Shown here in pieces: positions 14,683 through 22,104 of a stretch of DNA of 64,000 nt (position 1 is the first letter of the stretch; every line of letters starts with the position of its first letter). The notes beneath the pieces are model-generated. The model ran no database searches. It saw only the letters and a program-made list of their open reading frames with translations, and was not told the origin of the DNA. Source of the DNA: JAABRB01 sp963735025 (GTDB lineage Bacteria; Pseudomonadota; Gammaproteobacteria; Burkholderiales; SG8-39); NCBI GenBank assembly GCA_963735025.1, contig CAVTJG010000009.1, positions 1,550,001 to 1,614,000 of the forward strand, given 5' to 3'. The position numbers and the translations under genes are program-made.

Positions 14683-17144
14683 GCGGGCCACGTCGATTCA
14701 ATGTCATCGGCAAGCCACGGCGACGCGTCGACGGACGCGCCAAGGTCACCGGTCAGACGCGCTTCGCGGACGACATCAAGCTGCCGCGCATGCTCCATTG
14801 CAAGATCCTGCGCTCGCCACTGCCGCACGCACGAATCGAGTCGATCGACGTCGCGCGTGCCGAGGCGCATCCGGGCGTGCACCTGGTGCTGACCGGCAAG
14901 GATTTTCCCGTCCCGTACGGCATGATGCCGGTGTCGCAGGACGAGTACCCGCTCGCCCCGGAGCATGTGCGCTACGTTGGCGATCCGGTGGCGGCCGTGG
15001 TCGCCCGGGACGAGCAGACCGCCGCGCAGGCGCTCGACCTGATCGACGTCAAGTACCATCAGCTCAAGACGATCGCGACGCCGGAAGAGGCACTTGCGAC
15101 GCCGGAGCCGCGCATCCACGACTACGGCGAGCAGGGCAACATTCACCGCATCCAGTCCTACGAGTTCGGCGACGTCGAGGACGCGCTCGCGAAATCCGAT
15201 CACGTCTTCGAGGACGTGTTCTTCTTCGAGGGCAACACGCACCTCCCGATCGAGCAGCACGCGGCGGTGGCGGCAGTCGACGCGGACGGCAAGCTCTCGC
15301 TCTGGTCGAGCACGCAGGTGCCGCACTATCTCCATCGCGCGCTCTCGCGGGCGCTGCAGTTTCCCGCCGCGCACATCCGCGTGATCGCGTGCCCGAACGG
15401 CGGCGGTTTCGGAGGCAAGTGCGACCTGCACAATCACGAGATCGTGGTCTCGCGCGCGGCGATGCGGCTCGGCCGACCGGTCAAGATCTGCCTGACGCGC
15501 GAGGAAGTGTTCTACATGCACCGAGGCCGCCATCCCGTGCTCATGAAGATGCGCACCGGCGTGACGAAGGACGGCAAGCTCACGGGGATGAGCGTGCAGA
15601 CGCTGCTCGACGGCGGAGGCTATGGCGGCTACGGCGCGGCGAGCACTTTCTATACGGGCGTGCTGCAGCCCGTGACCTACGAACTGCCACGGTACCGGTT
15701 CGACGCGGCGCGCATGTTCACCAACAAGCCCGCGTGCGGGCCCAAGCGGGGCCATGGCACGCCACAACCGCGCTTCGGCCAGGAAGTGCAGCTCGACAAG
15801 ATCGCGGAGCGGCTCGGGATGGATCCCGCCGAATTCCGGCTGAACATCGCTGCCAAGCCCGATACGCTCACGGCGAACTGGCTGAAGATCGGCTCGATCG
15901 GCCTCGCGGAGTGCATTCGAAAAGTGGTGGATGCTTCCGGGTGGAAGGACAAGCACGGCAAGCTTCCGGAAGGCCGCGGCGTCGGTATTGCCTGCGCGGC
16001 GTATCTTTCCGGCGCGGGTGTGTCGATCTACTGGAACAAGATGCCGCACTCCGGCGTCCAGCTGCTGCTGGACCGCAGCGGGCAGGTCACCGTCTTCTGC
16101 GGCGCGACCGAGATCGGCCAGGGCTCCGACGACGTGCTTGCCGCGATCGTGGCCGAAGTGCTGGGCATTGAAGCGTTCGACGTGCGCTGCGTGACCGGCG
16201 ACACCGGCATCACCCCCGTCGATCTCGGCTCGTACTCGAGCCGCGTGACGGTGATGATGGGCAACGCCGCCATCCAGGCAGCGGAGCGTCTGCGCGAGCT
16301 CATCGCCGACGCGGCATCCGCGGAGCTTGGTGTCCTGCCGGAGCGGGTCGTGTTTGCCCAGGGCCAGGTTTTCGCCGCGGAAGATCCGTCGAAGACCATG
16401 CGCTTCCGCGAGGCGGTCGTATTCGCCGAGGCGAAGTACGGCACGCTCGGCTCGGTCGGGTCGTACGCGCCGCCCAAGGCCCCGGGAAAGTTCAAGGGCG
16501 CCGGCGTCGGGCCTTCGCCGGCGTACTCGTACACAGCGTGCGTCGTCGAGGTGGAAGTCGATCCGGCCACCGGCTGGATCACCGTGCCCAAGATCTGGGT
16601 CGCGCACGACATCGGTCGCACGATCAACCCGGTGCTTGCGCGCGGGCAGGTGGAGGGCAGCATCTACATGGGGCTCGGCGAGGCACTCATGGAAGAGCAG
16701 GTGTTCCGTCGCCTGCCGCCCAAGCTCTCGAACGCGCTGGTGCACAAGATTCCCTCGATGCTCGAGTACAAGAGCCTCACCTCGCTCGACATGCCGGAGG
16801 TGGAGACGATCCTCGTCGAGGATCCTGACCCGAATTGCCCGTTCGGCGCGAAGGAGGTCGGGCAGGGGCCGCTGCTGCCGGTGATGCCCGCGGTGGCCAA
16901 TGCCGTGTTCGACGCGGTCGGCGTGCGCATCGACGAGGTGCCGATCACTCCCGACAAGGTGCTTGCCGCCCTTGCGAAGAAGGCGAAGGGCGAAACACCG
17001 CGCGTCGGACCGGGGCGCTTTCCCGAAGTGCCCTATCCGGAGCCGATATTCGTGCTGCCGCCCTGGGAGGGTGGCGACGGTAACGCGACCAAAGCGCCGC
17101 GCCGCGACGAGCCCGAGCGCGTCAAGGAGGCCGCCGCGTCATGA
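14679..17144 (+). CDS. Molybdenum hydroxylase large (molybdopterin) subunit, HcrA-like
   Basis: Catalytic Mo-cofactor subunit, 821 aa. It starts VIGKPRRRVDGRAKVTGQTRFADDI and has the molybdopterin-contacting motif NGGGFGGK, the second cofactor loop CGATEIGQGSDD and the region of the catalytic glutamate GAKEVGQGPLLPV. Size, motifs and the Cys-rich FAD partner resemble 4-hydroxybenzoyl-CoA reductase alpha more than xanthine or CO dehydrogenases. It overlaps both neighbouring genes by 4 nt. The likely reaction is reductive or hydroxylating transformation of an aromatic or N-heterocyclic CoA ester; the precise substrate is not readable. Confidence 0.94.
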   Translation: MSGPRRFNVIGKPRRRVDGRAKVTGQTRFADDIKLPRMLHCKILRSPLPHARIESIDVARAEAHPGVHLVLTGKDFPVPYGMMPVSQDEYPLAPEHVRYVGDPVAAVVARDEQTAAQALDLIDVKYHQLKTIATPEEALATPEPRIHDYGEQGNIHRIQSYEFGDVEDALAKSDHVFEDVFFFEGNTHLPIEQHAAVAAVDADGKLSLWSSTQVPHYLHRALSRALQFPAAHIRVIACPNGGGFGGKCDLHNHEIVVSRAAMRLGRPVKICLTREEVFYMHRGRHPVLMKMRTGVTKDGKLTGMSVQTLLDGGGYGGYGAASTFYTGVLQPVTYELPRYRFDAARMFTNKPACGPKRGHGTPQPRFGQEVQLDKIAERLGMDPAEFRLNIAAKPDTLTANWLKIGSIGLAECIRKVVDASGWKDKHGKLPEGRGVGIACAAYLSGAGVSIYWNKMPHSGVQLLLDRSGQVTVFCGATEIGQGSDDVLAAIVAEVLGIEAFDVRCVTGDTGITPVDLGSYSSRVTVMMGNAAIQAAERLRELIADAASAELGVLPERVVFAQGQVFAAEDPSKTMRFREAVVFAEAKYGTLGSVGSYAPPKAPGKFKGAGVGPSPAYSYTACVVEVEVDPATGWITVPKIWVAHDIGRTINPVLARGQVEGSIYMGLGEALMEEQVFRRLPPKLSNALVHKIPSMLEYKSLTSLDMPEVETILVEDPDPNCPFGAKEVGQGPLLPVMPAVANAVFDAVGVRIDEVPITPDKVLAALAKKAKGETPRVGPGRFPEVPYPEPIFVLPPWEGGDGNATKAPRRDEPERVKEAAAS

Positions 17145-18166
17145 TGCGGTTGCCGCATTTCCGCTATCGTGCGCCCGCATCGGTCGAGGAGGCGGCGCGC
17201 ATCCTGGCGGGCGAGGGACCGAACGCGATGCTCATCGCCGGCGGTACCGACCTCGTTCCCAACATGAAGCGACGCCACCAGGAGCCGACGACGCTCGTCG
17301 CGCTGCGCAGGATCGACGCGTTGAAGAAGGTCGCGAACGGATCGGGTCTCGCGCTCGGCGCCGGACTCACTCTGTCCGAGGTCACCGACGCCGCGCCGGT
17401 GCGCGAACACTACCGGGGATTGTGGGAGGCCGCCGTGCAGGTCGCCACGCCGCAGCTGCGCAACATGGGCACCCTCGGCGGCAATGTCTGCCTCGACACG
17501 CGCTGCACTTACTACAACCAGAACTACGAGTGGCGGAAGGCCATCGACTTCTGCATGAAGAAGGACGGCGAGGTCTGCTGGGTCGCCACCGCCAGCAAGC
17601 GTTGCGTGGCCGTGTCGTCGACCGACACCGCGCCCGCCCTGATCGCGCTGGGTGCGAAAGTCCGGCTCGTTTCCGCCACGGGCGAACGGGAGGTCGCGCT
17701 CGCCGATCTCTACAACAACGACGGCATCGACTACCTGACGCGCCGGTCGGACGAGATCCTCACCGAGATCGTGCTGCCGCCTGCCGCAGGATGGCGGAGC
17801 GCGTACTGGAAGCTGCGCCGGCGCGGCGCTTTCGACTTTCCGGTGCTCGGCGTCGCGGCTGCGGTACGCACGTCATCCGACGGCACCGTCGAGGATGCGC
17901 GAATCGTGCTCGGCGCGGTCGCCTCACGCCCGATCGTCACCAAGGCGGGCGAGCTACTCTCCGGGAAGAAGCTCAGCGACGAGGTGATCGCCGAGGTTGC
18001 GACGAAGATTGCCTCGCGCGCGAAGCCGCTCGACAACACCGACCTCGAGATCTACTGGCGCAAGGAAGTTGTCCCGTCGTTCGTCGGCTACGCTCTGCGT
18101 CAGATTCGTGGCGACGACATGCGCGCCACGCGGCTGCGAATTGCGCGGCAGTCGCTCGGGGCCTAG
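17141..18166 (+). CDS. Molybdenum hydroxylase medium (FAD) subunit with HcrB-type [4Fe-4S] loop
   Basis: FAD-binding subunit, 341 aa, with the FAD motifs AGGTDLVPNMK and NMGTLGGNVCLDTRC. Most family members go straight from the TLGGN motif to the next strand; this one has an inserted loop of about 40 residues carrying Cys122, Cys138, Cys146 and Cys155 (CTYYNQNYE, FCMKKDGEVC, SKRC). This is the arrangement described for the beta subunit of Thauera 4-hydroxybenzoyl-CoA reductase, where the cysteines bind an extra [4Fe-4S] cluster used in low-potential reduction. The last gene of the operon, overlapping the large subunit by 4 nt. Confidence 0.93.
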   Translation: MMRLPHFRYRAPASVEEAARILAGEGPNAMLIAGGTDLVPNMKRRHQEPTTLVALRRIDALKKVANGSGLALGAGLTLSEVTDAAPVREHYRGLWEAAVQVATPQLRNMGTLGGNVCLDTRCTYYNQNYEWRKAIDFCMKKDGEVCWVATASKRCVAVSSTDTAPALIALGAKVRLVSATGEREVALADLYNNDGIDYLTRRSDEILTEIVLPPAAGWRSAYWKLRRRGAFDFPVLGVAAAVRTSSDGTVEDARIVLGAVASRPIVTKAGELLSGKKLSDEVIAEVATKIASRAKPLDNTDLEIYWRKEVVPSFVGYALRQIRGDDMRATRLRIARQSLGA

Positions 18167-18632
18167 GGGATGGCCTGACGCTTTTTCCCCTCCTCTCCGA
18201 GGATGGGATTTCCCTGCCACTGCCGGCTAGCTTCGCGCGAAAGCCTGCGCGTGTGCACCAGAGCCCTCTACCGGCGGTTGAACTCCGCGCGGTCGAGGAG
18301 TCGCATAAATCCAGAGTGAGGCGAAGAAGCGAAACCGGCCGCGTCAATCGCCATTTCTCGGGCGAAGGGCCCCAATGTTCCCGTGCATCGCAACAACGCC
18401 CGCCGCCACAGGCTGACGCCAGGCGCCTGGAAGGAAAAACTTGGTTTCGATCGACGAAGCCACCATGAATGCCCGATTGTGCGGGCGCGCAATTCGGAGC
18501 AGAAGTCGGTTTCCCATCATGACGATCTATGTGACCGCGCTTTGATCCGAATCAAACGATCCCGCTCGCAATAGGTGTCCACTGTTATTTATTCTATGGT
18601 GCTCCGCCCGAGTTGGCGGGAAGGCGGTTGCG
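18167..18632. other. Intergenic region (466 bp) upstream of the cytochrome genes
   Basis: No supported gene. A degraded type A repeat lies at 18183-18213 (CCCCTCCTCTCCGAGGATGGG). An FNR/ANR-type box lies at 18542-18555, followed by an A/T-rich stretch (TGTTATTTATTCTATGG, 18583-18599) that could hold the -10 element of a promoter for the cytochrome genes. Confidence 0.6.
18542..18555 (+). promoter_or_regulatory. FNR/ANR-type box upstream of cytochrome genes
   Basis: TTGATCCGAATCAA is an exact match to the FNR consensus TTGAT-N4-ATCAA. Its centre is about 84 nt before the cytochrome start codon. A -10-like TTAT/TATTCT stretch 35-45 nt further on would place it at a class II activator position. 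It predicts induction of the cytochrome at low oxygen. Confidence 0.75.
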
Positions 18633-19061
18633 ATGTCGACGGCTGGGAAGCGGCACTTCGGCAGGCGTTCGTCAGGATCCGGAACAACGAGAATCCTAGT
18701 GTGGGCGGCGTTCGTTGCGACCGTTACGCCGATTGCGCTGGAAGAGGCGCGTGCCCAGCGCAACGACCGCAACGGCAAGGAAGTCGTGGATGCAGTTTGC
18801 TCCGCATGCCATGCCACGGGCAAAGACGGCGCGCCCAGAATCGGGGACGAGACGGCGTGGAGCGGACGTGCCTCGCAAGGGCTGACCGCCCTCACGCAGC
18901 ACGCAATTCAAGGCATCCGTCAGATGCCGGCCCACGGCGGCAATCCGGGCGTCACCGATTTCGAAATAGAGCGGGCCATAAGCTATATGGTGAATCAGTC
19001 GGGTGGCCACTGGAATGAGCCGATCAACAAGGCCGCCCTTCCCGGTCGCGCGGAGCGGTGA
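18633..19061 (+). CDS. Cytochrome c5-like protein (N-terminal half of a split di-haem cytochrome)
   Basis: Exported c-type cytochrome, 142 aa: a basic N-terminus, a hydrophobic segment (WAAFVATVTPIAL) and one haem site CSACH in VVDAVCSACHATGKDGAPRIGD; distal methionine candidate QMPAHGG. The DNA just before its stop continues in the +1 frame into a second, very similar cytochrome domain (next feature). Removing one C from the CCGCCCTTCCC run near 19034 would join them as NKAAFPVARSGEQIV. I infer one ancestral di-haem protein, now split by an insertion or an error. Periplasmic electron carrier; preceded by an FNR-type box. Confidence 0.85.
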   Translation: MSTAGKRHFGRRSSGSGTTRILVWAAFVATVTPIALEEARAQRNDRNGKEVVDAVCSACHATGKDGAPRIGDETAWSGRASQGLTALTQHAIQGIRQMPAHGGNPGVTDFEIERAISYMVNQSGGHWNEPINKAALPGRAER

Positions 19062-19719
19062 GCAGATCGTGAAGGCACAGTGCGCCAAGTGCCACCAGAC
19101 CGGCGAGGGAGGCGCGCCCAAAATCGGGGACAAGGCTGCCTGGATTCCGCACCTCAAGGAAGGACTCAATGCCGTAGTTCGCTCCGCGATTAGTGGGCAC
19201 GGCGGGATGCCCGCGCGCGGCGGCCTGGCCGATCTCACCGACCAGGAAATGCGGAGCGCGGTGATCTACATGTTCAACCCGGTCAGTGTTACCACTGCAT
19301 CTGCGCCCGTTGCGCCGGCTGTGGCGCACGACGGCAACCATAAGGTCGTCGGAGGGATGGATATCTATCTGGGCATCGTGCCAACATCTGCGATCCGCGT
19401 ACAACAGCCATCCGATTCCGAGAAACAGCGGATGCACGGAGGCATTCCGCGAGGCAAGGGTAATTATCACTTGAATGTCTCGCTTTTCAACAGCAAGACG
19501 AAAGCCGAAATCACAGATGCGGATGTCGAGGTGACCGCCGAGGATCCGGTCATGGGTGGCGAGACGAAGAAACTCGATGCCATGGTGTTCAACAACGACA
19601 TCAGTTACGGCAACTACTTCCATATGCCGGGCAGGAATCCGTATAGGATCACCGTGCGCATCACGAAGCCTGGTTCATCTCGGCCCACCACAGCCGAGTT
19701 CGACTTCAAGCACTATTGA
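19003..19719 (+). CDS. Cytochrome c5-like domain plus C-terminal beta-rich domain (second half of split cytochrome)
   Basis: Contains a second haem site (KAQCAKCHQTGEGGAPKIGD, CAKCH) with distal candidate GMPARGG, then a domain of about 125 residues beginning GGMDIYLGIVPTSAIRV and ending with PTTAEFDFKHY. This tail is predicted beta-rich and resembles YtkA/FixH-like or other immunoglobulin-like periplasmic domains, though I cannot assign it firmly. The reading frame lacks its own signal peptide and has only a GTG (19003) or ATG (19015) start inside the preceding gene, which supports a frameshifted continuation of that gene rather than an independent one. Confidence 0.75.
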   Translation: MATGMSRSTRPPFPVARSGEQIVKAQCAKCHQTGEGGAPKIGDKAAWIPHLKEGLNAVVRSAISGHGGMPARGGLADLTDQEMRSAVIYMFNPVSVTTASAPVAPAVAHDGNHKVVGGMDIYLGIVPTSAIRVQQPSDSEKQRMHGGIPRGKGNYHLNVSLFNSKTKAEITDADVEVTAEDPVMGGETKKLDAMVFNNDISYGNYFHMPGRNPYRITVRITKPGSSRPTTAEFDFKHY

Positions 19720-19798
19720 TCGCGCTTGGGTCAACCTGCGCTGGGAGGTTGACGGGCTTCTGCTGCAGGCGAACGAGCTTCGCCGTCATCGGCGAGGG

Positions 19799-21175
19799 TC
19801 AATGCGGGAATTCCAGGACGAACCGGCTTCCTCGCCCTTGCCGCGTCTCGAGCGAAATCCTGGCGGCAAACCGGTCGGCAATCTCCTTGACGATGGCAAG
19901 CCCGAGCCCGGCGCCTCCGCTCCCCGAGGAGTCCGATCCTTTCAAACGCTGAAACACGCGTTTGGCTTCGTCCTCCGAGAACCCCGGGCCATCGTCCTCG
20001 ACGCTGAGCACGACTGCGCCCGCGTCAAGCGCGGTCGTGACCGTGACGTGGCCGCCAGGCGGGCCGTAACGGATGCTGTTGTCGATGAGGTTGCTAAGCA
20101 ATTCCCCCAGCAGCAAGCCGGTCCCCGCGACGTAAGCCCCATTCGCGACGCCGTCGTAGCCGAGATCGATTCCCTTTTCGATGGCCTGCTGAAGGTGGCG
20201 TTCGATCGCATGATGCGCGACCTCGGCGATGTCCACGCGCTCAAGAGCCGGTTTCCGCTCGCCTGCGGATTCGGCCTTCGAGAGCGTGAGTAGCTGATCG
20301 ATCACGCGTGCCGCGCGCGCTGCGCTGTGTTCGATCTCGAATAATCCCGATCGAATCGCCTCCGGCGACGATTGCCTCAGTGCGATCTGCGCCCGAAGCC
20401 GCAGCCCGGCGATCGGCGTGCGCAACTGGTGCGCCGCATTTGCGGTAAACCGCCGCTGCGACTCGGTCACCTCCGACAATCGCGCCATCATCTGATTGAT
20501 GGCTTGGATCATTCCGCGCACTTCCTGTGGCGCATGACTTGCATCCAGCGGCGCGAGGTTCGTGCCCGCACGCCGTGCAGCCTCCTCCTCGATTGCGCGC
20601 AGAGGTGCGAGCTCACGGCTGACACCGCGCCGAACCATGCCGACCGCAACGGCGATCATGATCCCGATGAGGAGGAAGGTCCCGCCGAGAATTTGGTGCG
20701 TCATCAACTTGCGCATTCCCAGCGTCTCGCCGACTTCGACCAGTACCGGGATGTCGAGCGGGTCGACCAGGTGGCGTGTGTAGGCAACGCGAAACTTCGC
20801 GTTTCCGATCTCCACGTTCCGAAACTGGGGTTCGCCCCGACCGGTGAATTCGCGCGGCCAGGCGCCGAGATCCCCGTTGCCGCTGATCACCTGGCCATTC
20901 CGGAGGTCGACGATGCGGTAGATGACCGTTTCCCCCGCATTGGCGAGCAGCCACTTCCTGGCACCGAGAGGAAGATCAACGCTGAACTTCCCGTCGCTCG
21001 CGGTGATCTGTCCCGCCAGGATCGCAACGTCGTCGAACAGTGCTCGGTCGTAAAGGAGACCTGCGTAGCTACTGCCCAGAAAATACGCTGCGACAACGCC
21101 GATCACGCCGATTGCGGCAAGCGCAGTCACGAGACGCGAGATCAACCCACGACGAAGCGAGGGCTCCGATGGCAT
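19799..21175 (-). CDS. Two-component sensor histidine kinase (TctE/QseC type)
   Basis: Inner-membrane kinase, 458 aa. Transmembrane helices are at about 11-34 and 163-182, enclosing a periplasmic domain of about 130 residues (2CSK_N type, as in TctE/QseC). A HAMP linker follows, with the phosphorylated His249 in ANAAHQLRTPIAGL and the ATP-binding N, G1 and G2 boxes (LLSNLIDNSIRYG, VEDDGPGFS, GAGLGLAIVKEIA). It is transcribed with the response regulator, with only 3 nt between them. Convergent with the cytochrome genes to the left; the regulator's promoter region is shared with the Cyc2-like gene. Confidence 0.93.
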   Translation of the reverse strand: MPSEPSLRRGLISRLVTALAAIGVIGVVAAYFLGSSYAGLLYDRALFDDVAILAGQITASDGKFSVDLPLGARKWLLANAGETVIYRIVDLRNGQVISGNGDLGAWPREFTGRGEPQFRNVEIGNAKFRVAYTRHLVDPLDIPVLVEVGETLGMRKLMTHQILGGTFLLIGIMIAVAVGMVRRGVSRELAPLRAIEEEAARRAGTNLAPLDASHAPQEVRGMIQAINQMMARLSEVTESQRRFTANAAHQLRTPIAGLRLRAQIALRQSSPEAIRSGLFEIEHSAARAARVIDQLLTLSKAESAGERKPALERVDIAEVAHHAIERHLQQAIEKGIDLGYDGVANGAYVAGTGLLLGELLSNLIDNSIRYGPPGGHVTVTTALDAGAVVLSVEDDGPGFSEDEAKRVFQRLKGSDSSGSGGAGLGLAIVKEIADRFAARISLETRQGRGSRFVLEFPH

Positions 21176-21178
21176 GGG

Positions 21179-21847
21179 TCAGTCGGCGACGGCGGATTCG
21201 CGCAGCGAGTAGCCCAGGCCGCGCACCGTGCGAATCTCCACCCGGGCGTCCGCGACCTTTTTTCGCAGCCTGTGGATGTAGACCTCGACCATGTTGTCCG
21301 CGGCCACCGCCTCTTCGGCACCGATGCACCGGGCCAGCATGGCCTTCGAAACAATCTTGCCGGGTGATCGCAGGAGCGATTCGAGCACCGTGACTTCATT
21401 CTTCGACAGCGAGAGCTCGTCGGCGCCCACCCTCCCCTGGCGATCCTCCCAGGACCATTCCAGCTTCCCGACGTGAATCGACGCGCCGAGTCCACGACGG
21501 GCGAACGCGCGCACGCGCGCTTCAAATTCGGAAAGTGCGAAAGGCTTGCACAGATAGTCGTCCGCGCCGGTGTCCAGACCGCGAACTCGGTCCTCGGTTC
21601 GGTCGCGGGCGCTCAGGACAAGCACCGGCGTGGTTTTATTGCGCTTGCGCAGCCGCTCCAGGACCGCAATCCCATCGAGCTTTGGCAGACCGAGATCGAG
21701 CACTACCAGATCAAAGGATTCAGTGCACAAAAGCGTGTCGGCATGGACGCCGTCGTACGCCGCCACCGTCTGATGACCAGCGTAGCTGAGCGTGTGCCGG
21801 AGCCCGCGCTGAAGCGTCAAGTCATCTTCGACGATCAAAATTCGCAT
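21179..21847 (-). CDS. OmpR-family response regulator (TctD/QseB type)
   Basis: DNA-binding regulator, 222 aa from ATG 21845-21847, which has AGGGAAG as ribosome binding site. The receiver domain has acidic residues 8-9 (VEDD), the phosphorylated Asp51 (LVVLDLGLP) and Lys101 (CKPFAL). The C-terminal winged helix has VEVYIHRLRKKV and IRTVRGLGYSL. The divergent promoter region contains regularly spaced TTAAG half-sites of the type bound by QseB/PmrA-like regulators, so it probably controls itself and the Cyc2-like operon. Confidence 0.94.
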   Translation of the reverse strand: MRILIVEDDLTLQRGLRHTLSYAGHQTVAAYDGVHADTLLCTESFDLVVLDLGLPKLDGIAVLERLRKRNKTTPVLVLSARDRTEDRVRGLDTGADDYLCKPFALSEFEARVRAFARRGLGASIHVGKLEWSWEDRQGRVGADELSLSKNEVTVLESLLRSPGKIVSKAMLARCIGAEEAVAADNMVEVYIHRLRKKVADARVEIRTVRGLGYSLRESAVAD

Positions 21848-21867
21848 GTTCTTCCCTACGTGTTTAA

Positions 21868-21892
21868 TTAAGCACCCTGCAGTCCCGTTAAG
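21868..21892. promoter_or_regulatory. TTAAG direct-repeat site near the regulator gene
   Basis: TTAAG at 21868 and 21888 with a degenerate TGCAG halfway (21878) gives 10-bp spacing. The site lies 21-45 nt upstream of the response-regulator start and may serve autoregulation. It is weaker than the array at 21992-22029. Confidence 0.45.
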
Positions 21893-21953
21893 CAATCACC
21901 ACCCGGTCTGCATTTCGAACATTCGGCGAACCGTTGGCGCGCCGCACGTTTGC

Positions 21954-21967
21954 TTGATCCAAGTCAA
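21954..21967 (+). promoter_or_regulatory. FNR/ANR-type box upstream of the Cyc2-like gene
   Basis: TTGATCCAAGTCAA matches TTGAT-N4-ATCAA with one change (G for A), a variant common in ANR/DNR sites. It is 138-151 nt before the Cyc2-like start codon, upstream of the TTAAG array. Confidence 0.65.
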
Positions 21968-21991
21968 AGCAAGCGCATACATGTGCACCCT

Positions 21992-22029
21992 TTAAGTCTC
22001 CATTAAGGTCCCGTTCAGGCTGCATTAAG
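21992..22029 (+). promoter_or_regulatory. Four-fold TTAAG array (OmpR/QseB/PmrA-type operator)
   Basis: Half-sites TTAAG (21992), TTAAG (22003), TTCAG (22014) and TTAAG (22025) recur every 11 bp with unrelated 6-bp spacers. On the minus strand this reads CTTAA-N6-CTTAA-N6-CTGAA-N6-CTTAA, the pattern recognised by QseB/PmrA-like response regulators. It sits between the FNR-type box and the Cyc2-like gene. Confidence 0.7.
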
Positions 22030-22104
22030 GCGCGCAGGCTACCGTACCGTACAGAAGGCATGGAATTCTTGCGGCACAACCAGGGGTAGGGAAGGGGAGC
22101 GACC

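Noticed and set aside
14487..16745. A 752-codon open frame antisense to the hydroxylase large subunit
   Set aside because: Same signature of antisense high-GC coding; the plus-strand gene has all family motifs.
18633..19719. Programmed ribosomal frameshifting in the split cytochrome
   Set aside because: No slippery heptamer or downstream pseudoknot is evident, and similar 1-nt shifts occur in unrelated genes of the window.
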